This document shows, piece by piece, positions 1-8,656 of a stretch of 24,023 nt of DNA. Numbering within the stretch: position 1 is the first letter of the stretch; each line of letters starts with the position of its first letter. Source of the stretch: Mesostigma viride (lineage: Eukaryota; Streptophyta; Mesostigmatophyceae; Mesostigmatales; Mesostigmataceae); NCBI GenBank assembly GCA_009746045.1, contig RPFO01001310.1, positions 126,001-150,023 of the forward strand, given 5' to 3'. The notes under the pieces are model-generated. The model was not told the DNA's origin, did not search any database, and saw nothing but the letters and a program-made list of their open reading frames with translations. The translations under genes were made by a program, and so were the position numbers.

Positions 1-113
1 CCCCTTGGTCAGAATCCACGACAGCTCATCGCCCACGTCGCTGTTGGCACGCATGAAACAAGTGGGGTTTGCGAAAGTGATATGTTTATTCCACACACAT
101 TTACCGTCTTGTC

Positions 114-234
114 AGAAGAAACACGGAGTGTGAAAACACTGTAACAGTGTTTCCACAGCAGGGGCTCATGCCAGGGAATTCGGGTTAAGTTTGCAAAACA
201 ATGCCCTGGAAGAAACACTGAGTGGGAAAACACT
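114..234. repeat. Pair of 27-bp direct repeats
   Basis: Positions 114-140 and 208-234 match at 24 of 27 bases; both contain GAAGAAACAC and end in GAAAACACT or GGAAAACACT. A shorter word, ATTCCACACACA, also occurs twice nearby (about 89 and 237). This looks like a small local duplication. I see no function. Confidence 0.6.
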
Positions 235-238
235 TATT

Positions 239-261
239 CCACACACACACACACACACACA
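239..261. repeat. (AC)n dinucleotide microsatellite
   Basis: About eleven uninterrupted AC units, followed by a degenerate continuation (AGACTCACAGTCACACATG). Confidence 0.95.
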
Positions 262-995
262 GACTCACAGTCACACATGTATGTGAGCCCATGAACCCAC
301 ACAATGTCATCCTGAGGAAGGAAGAAATACCGTCGAAACCCGCGACGGCATCGGAATGGTTCCAGGTAATGCATGTCGTCAGGGCCCATCCCATGTCTGT
401 TGGCCCATCGGCAACAGCCCGAGCCATCAGTGACATTGCACGTGGTCCGCCCTCAGGTCAGCCCACCCCATACCAATCATATCACATCCCTCGATCTATA
501 CATCGTTCTGCCAGCAAGATACACAACATATGGCATGGGCGGCAAAGGCATCCGCAGCACCTTGGCTTCGACAATGCGAAAGAAGTTAAACGCTTGTTCG
601 CCAGCTATGATGTGAAACGCATTTCTGCCAGGTAGCATTCATGCAGAAGGCATCAATTGCCCCTACAAGGCATGAGCAGCAAACAGCCCATGACAACAGT
701 AACAGTGTCCACGAAACAACCCACGTTCCTGATCGTGCATGGTGCGCAATCCAGGCAATCACACTTACGCACTGTTGTGGTAAGAAGGACACCAAATTAT
801 GTATTTATGCGGTTGCCTGGATCGTGCATAGCGCATGATCAGAAACGCAGGTTGTTTCGCGGGTAGTTTGAATGTGTTCAACAATATTTGCATGGGGTGA
901 TGATCAATAAGTTCTCCAGTAACACATACCGTAGCCTTTCTAACAAGGCTTATTATTACTCAAATTATGTTTCCTTCCCTACCTGGATGTACACT

Positions 996-1340
996 GGGGG
1001 GGGGGGGTGTTCAGACCCTCACCACCCCCTGGTCTCTGCTGAGGGGTCCGACCCGACCCCCCCCCCCCCCCCCCCCGCCCCCTGGGTCCATCATAATGGG
1101 GTTGTGGGGGTCTACCCCACAACCACCCTGGCCCTTTCCACCCCCGCTCCCCACAAACATGGGAGAAGGGGGGGGGGGGGGGATGGGAGGGGGTTGATGG
1201 CCAGCTACCCCCCTACCCCAGGTACCCTTTGAGGGGTAGGGGCGGGTTGAACCCCCTCCCCCGCCCAAGCTCCCCTTTCAGGAAGGTGGGGCGGGACTAA
1301 CCCCCCCACCCCCTGGTCGCACTGAGGGGGGGGAGGGGGG
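996..1340. repeat. G-run / C-run low-complexity island
   Basis: The interval contains G12 at 996-1007, C20 at 1057-1076, G15 at 1168-1182 and many shorter G or C runs on the same strand. The word CCCCCTGGTC followed closely by TGAGGGG occurs twice, near 1024 and 1310, so part of the island is an old duplication. Runs of both G and C on one strand could form G-quadruplexes on either strand. Long homopolymers also make exact lengths here unreliable. Confidence 0.85.
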
Positions 1341-1656
1341 ATGTGTACACTCGCTCCGGGATTATCGCGAACAGCGAGCTTAGAGAGCGTAAAAGCCCGA
1401 TGACCAGTCCCCGCCCATATTCCAATTCCGGTTCTTGCAAATTAAAACGATTAGTGAGAGGTCAGGACTCAGGAGCCAATGTTTCACAATAATCAGAGTC
1501 AAAAGCTTAGGTGCGACAGCCGCCATAAAAATGATGACTAACACCATATGTTTTCCCCATTTTCGTGCAGGAGAAAGGCAGCAATTCTAGCCCGAAATGC
1601 GACGGGAAGCATGTCACTGGATCCCAGCATAACGCGTCAGCGGAAGCAGCACTCAC

Positions 1657-2265
1657 TCTCGCTGATATCGAGTTTTCATCGTGAAAAGACCTTCGACGCC
1701 GTCCACGCCCCTCGCGATGACGTACGTGAGCTTGGACTCGCCATACCATGGGTCGTGCTCCAGCACTGCGGCAGGGGGGCCACGAAGCAGCAGGTGGGCA
1801 CAGTCGACATTATATAGTATCAAGGAAGATGCATATAATACAAAGACGGAATCACGGAATTAGGGCTCCCTGGACACGATGACCGGGGCATTGTGCAAAG
1901 ATGGGTGGTTATGGGCACGATGTAACAGAGATGATACCTTCAAAATGAGGACGTTCGTGGTCAACAGTATCCTCGGGCGACGACCGAAGCTTATCTCTAT
2001 ATCGCACGAGGTCTGCAGGTGTCAGCATTTCATTTTGCTGCTCTGAATCCCGGTCGGCATGATTGCCGTCACTGCACATGGCTGAAGCCCGGAATACTTC
2101 CCGACGTCTCAAATTGTGGTGGTGGGAAGCCTTGTTTGTATTTGATTGCTGGAAAACCTGGCTCACTCGGCTCCGTGGCCGGAAATTGGCGGGCAACCGG
2201 AACGGAGAGCCGCTGCTGCAGCACGGCCTAACTTGGTGCGCATGAAGTGCCATGCACGAGGACAT
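1657..2265 (-). CDS. Unidentified protein with transit-peptide-like N-terminus (partial, at least 2 exons)
   Basis: I do not recognise the family. Exon 1 runs from an ATG at 2265 down to 1938 (328 nt, ending in phase 1 at AAG|GTATCA). Exon 2 runs from 1765 to 1657 (109 nt) after a pyrimidine-rich acceptor ending CCGCAG, and ends at a GTGAGT donor in phase 2. The join is in frame. The first ~55 residues are rich in Ser, Arg and His and have no acidic residue; the leader reaches VFRASAM near residues 58-63, like an organelle transit peptide with a cleavage site. The body includes LTPADLVRYRDKL, HDPWYGESKLTYVIARG and DGVEGLF. A second Met at residue 5 is an alternative start. A candidate third exon begins at 1433, after CACTAAT and a TTGCAAG acceptor, and would add a GIWAGTGHRAFTLSKL-like segment before entering the G/C island; I cannot resolve the 3' end. 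The two matched phases and codon-like composition support a real gene. Confidence 0.45.
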
Positions 2266-2788
2266 GGCGGCAATCCGTTTGGAATTCCCACAAAATCTAT
2301 CGAAATAAATGATCGAGGCAGCGGAAGCGGCAAACTATAATAATTTAAGACGTTGCCGTGAAATTCCTCGCGCTCCTGTGAGCGTGGGTTTAGATACTTG
2401 ACGATGGCACGGGGTATGACACGCCATGCGCCAGCTGTGCATTACGGGCGCGCGTCGTGCGGTTATTTCTTAGGTCCAGCAAAAAATATCGCTCACGGCA
2501 ACAGGCAGGAATTCCCGCCAATTTCCTGAGGCACTGCGTTTTACGACCGTTAGCACAAAGCACATCCGGCGCGGCGCTCGTGCCGAAAATAGAAATTGCC
2601 TGACAGTTTGCCCCCCTTCGTGGTCCGTCTGCGCAAATTCCGTAGTAACGAGCTAAGCCAGAATTTTTTAATAATGGAAGTCAATCCGCCATAGAAAGTT
2701 CCACCTTTTTCTTTTATTCTAGCTTCAGAGAGAAGGGAACAGAACTGGGTGCTACCGGCCCCATTGTTGAAAACCAGGCAAAAGAATC
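2266..2788. promoter_or_regulatory. Spacer between divergent genes; likely holds both promoters
   Basis: The start codons of the minus-strand gene (2265) and the EF-hand gene (2789) are 523 bp apart and point away from each other. No clear TATA box or known operator is visible. A pyrimidine tract ending in TTCTAG at about 2705-2721 looks like a splice acceptor, so the EF-hand transcript may have an intron in its 5' untranslated region. The promoter role is inferred from the divergent layout only. Confidence 0.35.
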
Positions 2789-2863
2789 ATGGCCGCCTCT
2801 CTGTTTGGCGTTCAAGAAAAACTGCGCGTGCAGCTCCGGGCTGCAGGGGCAAAGTCTGTGAGG
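2789..2863 (+). CDS. EF-hand gene exon 1
   Basis: Encodes 25 residues from MAASLFGVQEKL to AKSVR. The donor is AGG|GTATGTG, phase 0. It is assigned as the first exon because the ATG joins in frame to the next supported exon. Confidence 0.7.
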
Positions 2864-5800
2864 GTATGTGCCGGTCCTGAGCCAGTAGCTCCAAGGTCTT
2901 ATAATGGTGGTGGCACTTTAGTAGAAAGAAGCATGTTTGTAGAAAATGCCTGGGCGACCGAATATGTAACGCACGTTCGCTGAGCGTTCGTGCTTTTGGC
3001 GAAATGTTTCCATCTTCCGGACATCAGGAACTACGGATGCGTGCTCATAAAGTAAATTTTTTTCCCCTTCATGCAAATCGTCTTGTCTGCATTCACAGGC
3101 CTTAGGATTTGCATTGCGCACCCTGGGAGACGGTGGAGCTGTATCTTTGGAGCAGATGATTGAACTTCTCAGAGATGCCGGCGCTGACCTGGCGGATTCT
3201 GATTATCAAAAGCTCGCTGAAGCACATTCGGATAGTGGGGGAATGATTTCTGTACCTGAGCTCCTGGACGGCATCTGGGGAAGGGTAAGCTTGCAACAAG
3301 AACTTCTTCGATCTTCCATAGAAGCGCGCAGGATTCTATGAGTTTGTCTGCATCTTTGTGGCTGTCACCATGTCATACTCCCCTGCTCACATATTCGACC
3401 AAGCGAGTGTGTAAACTACATTATCTGACCGTTCACTTGCATAGTTGCATGCACAGGTAAACTGCCTAATCATCCTGCTGTTCTCATACTCGTATGGCCC
3501 CTCCTGAACAACTTTTCAAATCAACAAAGCTAGGGATGTATGTGCTGTGCTCATCAGCGCGGTGATGACAAGTCTGAAAACTACTCTTCATTGCACACAC
3601 GATGCAGACCACTTCATTACGAAAGCGTTGAGTTGGAGCACTATATGCCACTAGCAGTTTGCAGCCTGGTCCTTCCTACTACTCGGGCAGCCTATTGCCC
3701 GCACCTCAGGCTCCCTGGCATCTAAGCCACTTCTACTAGCGTCCATTACCTAATATCCTATGCTGTGTCTACCCAATGTTCTCCCTGTCATTCCTGCCTT
3801 GGTCTGATGTGATCATGCCTTCCTCTACTTGTACTGCTTCCCACGGAATGCAGGTCCCTGACACGCGATTACAGCTCATTTATAAAGCGTTCAGCGCCAT
3901 CGATAAGGTGGGGTCCACCACTGGCCAGCATAATTGTACTTGTTTGCAGCACTTAACTCCTTATCCTCGCCTTGCACCCACACCAATCCAACTACCCCAG
4001 TGCCAAACTAGCCGCTGTCCTCCACCTACCCCCCGGCAGGCCTAACCCCGGCCGTGCTTGTACTCATAAAAGCATGCCAGATCTCCTTTGCGGCCGTTCC
4101 GAGCTTGGCACTGGGTTCGTTGTCCACACCGTCACGTCGCTACAGTAGCATGATATTTTCTAGCACACGCGGGCTTTTGGTTCCCGCTGCACATTTGAAA
4201 GTGATGTCCTCCGGATTTTTGCCTTTGCACCATGTGCAGTTCTTGGAGGTTTGGAAACATGGCATGGCTGACGTAATGACTGACTAGCTAGACCTTTTCA
4301 GTGGGTTTCCATTTGCGGGTATTTCCTTGTAAGTGGTGGTAGAGCGATCGCAGCAATGGTGCTGACCACTAGACACTCCCGGCCAGTCAGGCTCGAAACA
4401 CACGCCCTGAACAAGCAAGCTGTTTCCTGCCCCACCGTCTAGGTCATCTAGTCGCTCTACACGTACACCAGCCATAATTTCAAAGCACAAGGCTACACAT
4501 TTCCATCTCCCTTCATATTCATCAATCATCCTGAACGACTCGAAAACGCGGAAAAGATAACGGCAGGCTTGAGCTACATGGTCCGGATTCTCCTGATTTC
4601 TGGCCTGTGCTGGTTGTCTCCTTGACATCACCAGTGCCGATGGATAACCTCCCTGTGCCCCTATAGAGAGCTTTTTTGGGGAGAGTTCGACCCTCCTGAT
4701 TGTGTAGTTGCAGAGGACTCTGTTGGTGCCACTTTTTCTGGCACGCATGCATGGATAGGATAGCCGCGGCTGTGTAGTAGTATGAGAAGGTCTTTTGTGG
4801 CATGTTCACAGCTCTGGAGACGGGCCATTTTCACTTTTTTTTTTCATTTTCATTTTTGTTCACCAGTTTGTCGATGGTACCATGGGACCTTGCACGACTG
4901 TCTGAATGCTATGCCCACAGGCCGGTCATGTGCACGCCGCACGGTCCTGTGGACAAACAAGAGGGTTAGCTTCCGCAAGAAGGGGAAAAGCTGTTTTTCA
5001 TTTGCAAGTGACGGGAGTTTTTTCTCATGAGATCAATGGATTGTGCGTTTTGTAAAAGGCCTTAATGCAGGTCGGATGAGCCTGCAAGCAGGGGAACAAA
5101 CTGCCTTCGATGTTGCTATATCTGACGATTGATGGGTCCAGTATGCAGCATGCTTCTTGGGAAGGATGATTGCTGTGCCTACACCCACACCAGCAACGCC
5201 CCGAGATCTTATCCCCTTGTGGCTTTACTCACATGCTTGCTGCTTAGCTTTTAGGAAAAGCCAGCGAAGGGAAATAGAGCAGCCATGCTTTTTAAAGACA
5301 TGTGTTGGCGTCATCATGTTTTCTAGGCACGCTGCACAGCACTGATGCAAACAGGCCGAGAGTGCCCATGCTACGTGCGCTATCGGAAATCCGTAAGAGA
5401 TATTTTGTTTTGTCATCGATGACCTATTGCTCACTCTGCGGATGCTCTCGATGGTGCGGCTGAAGTTTTATATGCATTGAAATATTTTATATACATTTGA
5501 AATGGTGCATGCTTGTAAAGAGCCCGCATCCAAGGTAGTGTGTGTTTGAGCTAGGCTCCATGTTGGACCCCATGTGCCCAAGGGGCAGATTCGTCATAGT
5601 AAGATGTATGGATGCATCGTCCATAAGGACCACGATGGGTTTGCCTTACCGTGGCCTCTGCGAGTGAATTTGGCACGAACAGCCTTTCCAAGCTGAAGGG
5701 TAAACTAAAGAAAGGTACACGGCTGGGTAATGGAGCTGCGGAAAATGTATCTGACATGAGATAGCGCAGGTGTTGATGCCAGGATACCAGGAATTCCAAG

Positions 5801-8656
5801 TGGCCTTCTTCTAAATATAGTTATATGTGTCAATGCCTGTGTCTCCCATCATGTTCCCCACATGTGCCGTTACGCCTGTGCCATTACGCTTGTGCCATGG
5901 CGCCTGTGCCGTTACGCCGGTTTCATTATGCACGCTGGCAGGGGCACCGAGGCGAGGTGAGCCTGCAGGACCTGAGCAGCCGGTACAACGCCAAGTGCCA
6001 CCCGGCATGCATGGAGGAGCGGATGAGCGAGGACGAGGTGCTGCAGCGCTTCTTGGACAACTCTTTTGGTCAGCTGGACGTGATCACGCCCGTCGAGTTC
6101 TGCCAATACTACACGCAGGTCGGTCACACAATCACGAATATATGAGCCGGGGGGTTGTCCCGGGGCGTGGTGGCGGTGCTTGATCTTGGTGTTATAGCGG
6201 CGCTCTAACATGAAATGGGATGCTGTAACGTGAAGCTGGGGACGGTGTTGGCCTTGTGGCACCCCGACGATAGATGTCGAAAAACTGTACGGTGACAATG
6301 CCCTCCAAAATAGAAGGCAGTGCATCTGCCGCCGTGCCATTCGCTGCTGCTCCATTATGCTTCAAATTGAGCCTTGCGATTCATAGCTATTTCCCCGGTG
6401 GTTTAAGCTAGAGCAATCACAGGACAGAAATATGGACGGTAGAAGGACTGTGCCTTGATGAGTTCACGTCCCTTTGTTACTCCAGGGAGGTGCACGGAAC
6501 TTCAGCAGCATGTGACCTTTTGGTTTTAGCAGCCTGTGGTTCACATCCTCTCAACAGAAGCTGTAACTAGTTAGTCGACAGCTACCGAATACTACACACA
6601 GTATGGAGTATGTCATCTAATGCCGGCATCGCGGTGGCACGCTCTTGTCCCTGTGGGGATAGGGTGAGCTGCTCGAGGCCTACAGCCTCGCCAGGCATTC
6701 CCCTTTGGTGATGGGACCTGTTATGGCAGACTAGAATACTATGTTCGCCTCAAGCTGGTTGCCGCTGTGGCATGCTCCCTCCCTCCCTCCCTCCCTCCCT
6801 CCCTCCCTCCCTCCCTCCCTCCCTCCCTCCCTCCCTCCCTCCCTCCCTCCCTCCCTCCCTCCCTCCCTCCCTCCCTCCCTCCCTCCCTCCCTCCCTCCCT
6901 CCCTCCCTCCCTCCCTCCCTCCCTCCCTCCCTCCCTCCCTCCCTCCCTCCCTCCCTCCCTCCCTCCCTCCCTCCCTCCCTCCCTGGGCGCAGGTGAGCTG
7001 CTCCACCCGGTCAGACGAGCTGTTTGAGCTGATCATCATGAAGGACTGGAAGGTGGCGGCCGACGGCACCCACGTGGACGACGTGGAGAGGGAGATCAAG
7101 ACCAAGGTGTACAAGAACCGCATCCGCGTCAAGGAGTTCTTCGTCGACTTTGACAAGCTGCGCTCGGGGTACATCACCGCCAACCAGCTGCAGTCGGGCC
7201 TGAGCACGGCAGGTAAGGGGAGGGGAGATGAGTGGTACGATTGCCTGGCTGGTGTACGCATGGAGGGGAGATGAGTGGTACGATTGCCTGGCTGGTGTAC
7301 GTATGGAGGGGAGATGAGTGGTACGATTGCCTGGCTGGTGTATGTATGGGCCGCCGCGTGAAAAGTGACCGAGGTGCACAAAGTGAGTTCTATGATTGCC
7401 CGGCTGGTGTGGCTCTATGTCATCTCGCTTTTTATGTGGGGATGGCTTTGCAAAGCTTTTAGAACTTCCCAAGGCAATCACTTCTTGGGGTTGTCCGGTG
7501 GTCATATACCATACCGCGCTTCTTTTTTTCAGCTGAATTTACAGGTACTGTTCGGAGAAGGAACCCATGAAAGTTTCTTGTCATTGTTACCGTTTGGAAA
7601 GAACTTCTTCGTTATATATATAAGGAAAGGATTTTTATTAATAATGAAAGTACCTCGTCATTAATACCATTTGGACGGAGCCCTTAAAGTAGCTATTCCT
7701 TCATAAGTAGGAATCGCTTCCGCATGCATCCCTACTATTTGAAAAGTGTTTTTATACGGCTGAAATTCCCTGCCGGCTCTCCCAGGCATCGCCCTGAGGG
7801 AGCGCGAGATGAAGGCGGTGGCGGACAAGTACCGCAACCCGAGCGATGGCCAGCTGCGCGTGCACTACCGTGCCTTCTGCGACGAGATGGACAGCGCCTT
7901 CACGGCGAAGGACTTGGAGAAGCAGCCGTGGAAGGATGTGCCCATGCGGCCCGATGACCTTCTCGAGATGGACCGGTGGGTGACTATAAACATAGGCGGT
8001 TGCCTTGCGGGTCAATACAATGGGTGCATGGGCACGTCGGTTCTTTTCCTAGCTAGAAGTGTTGCTCAGGATGTCTGTCAGGGTTAGACCTGGCCGCCTG
8101 CTGGAGATTGGCCGGTGGATGTATTTGTCTGTGTCACTTGAATATGGGCTAAAATAGGGGCTGAATAGCTGAAATTAGCCGCTGATACACTTCTTAATTT
8201 CAATTGATTGATAATGTGGCTGAACTCCAGTTTTTGAGTGTTATCCTTCTCACTGTCACTTACCGAAATGGCCTCCTCTGCCATTTCCTGCCGTCCTCCT
8301 GCTGATTTTTCTCTGTTCCCCCCAATTGCAGCTTCAAGCGTGCGGGTCGCTACCTGGGCGCTGAGAAGGAGCAGCGACTCGAGAGCGTGATGAACCGGCT
8401 CCGAAGGGACTGCCGTATCCGCCGCATCCTCGTCAAGCCCTTCTTCGACGACGCGGTCAACACCAAGAATGCCGCCAAGATGGTCGGCCACGTGACCAGC
8501 CTCCAGTTCAAGCAGACGCTCAACGGCAAGATCGGCCTGCACGTGCGCGACGACGAGTGCGACCTGATCATCGAGAAGTTCGACTCCAAGGGGACGGGAA
8601 TGGTCAACTACATCGCCTTCTCCAACGCGGTCGACCCGGGGGATGAGGAGGCATAA
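2789..8656 (+). CDS. Calcyphosin-like multi-EF-hand protein, 7 exons, 408 aa
   Basis: Joining exons 2789-2863, 3099-3284, 3854-3907, 5942-6118, 6993-7212, 7786-7975 and 8332-8656 gives 1,227 nt: 408 residues plus TAA. Residues ~90-185 match the calcyphosin (CAPS/CAPSL) pattern: LIYKAFSAIDKG, then RYNAKCHP, then TPVEFCQYYTQVSCS and ELFELIIMKDWKV. The C-terminal half adds further EF-hand-like units, including EFFVDFDKLRSGYITANQ (~212-229) and EKFDSKGTGMVNYIAF (~380-397). Family knowledge links calcyphosin-like proteins to calcium signalling, and in protists often to cilia; that location is inferred. No loop keeps the full D-x-D-x-D-G...E calcium ligands (104-115 has Gly at position 3; 218-229 ends in Gln; 385-396 ends in Ala), so calcium binding may be weak or lost. 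Exons 1-3 use mixed third positions, whereas exons 4-7 are strongly GC-ending. The start ATG lies in AATCATGGCC with no longer in-frame option seen. Confidence 0.85.
3099..3284 (+). CDS. EF-hand gene exon 2
   Basis: The acceptor is TTCACAG and the donor is AGG|GTAAGC, phase 0 on both sides, 62 residues. It contains two EF-hand-like helix-loop-helix patterns without proper ligands (LGDGGAVSLEQM and AHSDSGGMISVPELL). Confidence 0.8.
3854..3907 (+). CDS. EF-hand gene exon 3
   Basis: A 54-nt micro-exon after AATGCAG, encoding VPDTRLQLIYKAFSAIDK, phase 0. It supplies the entering helix and the first two loop residues of an EF-hand completed by exon 4. The donor GTGGGG is weak. The exon is supported mainly by the seamless calcyphosin-like continuation IDK|GHRGEVS. 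Confidence 0.75.
4284..4748 (-). other. Coding-like open frame antisense within intron 3 of the EF-hand gene
   Basis: An open minus-strand frame of 154 codons lies inside the 2.0-kb intron. Its second half has balanced, protein-like composition (CRYLFRVFESFRMIDEYEG, then VERLDDLDGGAGN). A possible splice acceptor (AAATCAG, near 4592) precedes that part. I recognise no family, and no further exon could be joined, so it may be chance or the remains of a nested gene or element. Confidence 0.2.
5942..6118 (+). CDS. EF-hand gene exon 4
   Basis: Encodes 59 residues from GHRGEVSLQDL to FCQYYTQ, phase 0 at both ends. The acceptor is TGGCAG and the donor is CAG|GTCGGT. It carries the RYNAKCHP segment typical of calcyphosins. 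The preceding intron is about 2.0 kb. From this exon on, third codon positions become strongly G/C. Confidence 0.85.
6776..6984 (+). repeat. (CCCT)n tract, about 52 perfect units, at a 3' splice site
   Basis: About 209 nt of uninterrupted TCCC/CCCT stop eight bases before the AG of the exon 5 acceptor. The tract sits where the polypyrimidine tract of intron 4 belongs, and no other pyrimidine tract is available there. The opposite strand, (GGGA)n, is a strong G-quadruplex former. The apparent long open frames across it are repeat artefacts. Confidence 0.95.
6993..7212 (+). CDS. EF-hand gene exon 5
   Basis: Begins after GGGCGCAG, eight bases beyond the long CCCT tract, and ends at GCAG|GTAAGG in phase 1. 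It encodes 73 complete codons, from VSCSTRSDELFELI through DFDKLRSGYITANQLQ to GLSTA. It bridges the calcyphosin-like part and the C-terminal EF-hand part. Confidence 0.88.
7225..7350 (+). repeat. 43-bp minisatellite, 3 copies, next to exon 5 donor
   Basis: GAGATGAGTGGTACGATTGC begins at 7225, 7268 and 7311, giving a 43-bp period with one or two differences between units. A fourth, degenerate piece lies near 7387-7412. The array starts a dozen bases after the exon 5 donor. Confidence 0.9.
7567..7675 (+). repeat. Diverged ~32-bp direct repeat in intron 5
   Basis: Positions 7567-7598 and 7644-7675 share ATGAAAGT, CGTCATT- or TGTCATT-like cores and CATTTGGA or CGTTTGGA, at an offset of 77 bp. 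It looks like an old local duplication within the intron. Confidence 0.5.
7786..7975 (+). CDS. EF-hand gene exon 6
   Basis: Acceptor TCTCCCAG, entry phase 1 (completing a Gly codon), exit phase 2 at GACCG|GTGGGTG. It encodes IALREREMKAVADKYR through PDDLLEMD. The EF-hand-like unit KYRNPSDGQLRVHYRAF lacks standard ligands. Confidence 0.85.
8332..8656 (+). CDS. EF-hand gene exon 7 and stop
   Basis: Acceptor AATTGCAG; the first base completes the Arg codon split in phase 2. Encodes FKRAGRYLGAEKEQ to VDPGDEEA and a TAA stop. It includes the final EF-hand-like unit and a long basic helix (VMNRLRRDCRIRRIL). A TGTAA word at about 8885 could serve as a polyadenylation signal, but this is not established here. 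Confidence 0.88.

Larger units (their letters stand above)
1..995. other. Stretch with no recognisable gene
   Basis: I see no exon here that I can support. The longest plus-strand reading frame (222-635, 137 codons) runs through the (AC)n tract, has no recognisable domain and no clear splice partners. The stretch holds a short direct repeat, a dinucleotide repeat and several small inverted repeats, for example a 7-bp stem at 135-151. It could contain 3' exons of the minus-strand gene that begins at 2265, but I could not identify any. Confidence 0.5.

Noticed and set aside
222-635. Plus-strand frame of 137 codons
   Set aside because: It begins inside an (AC)n tract giving a His-Thr run, has no recognisable domain and no splice partner.
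4350-4500. tRNA or tRNA-derived SINE head on the minus strand, from a TTCGAGCC word resembling a B box
   Set aside because: No T-stem or acceptor stem pairs correctly around it, and no convincing A box stands at the right distance.
6731-7381. Long frames giving Pro-Pro-Ser-Leu or Arg-Glu-Gly-Gly repeats on either strand
   Set aside because: They are readings of the CCCT microsatellite. Only the exon from 6993 to 7212 has homology support.
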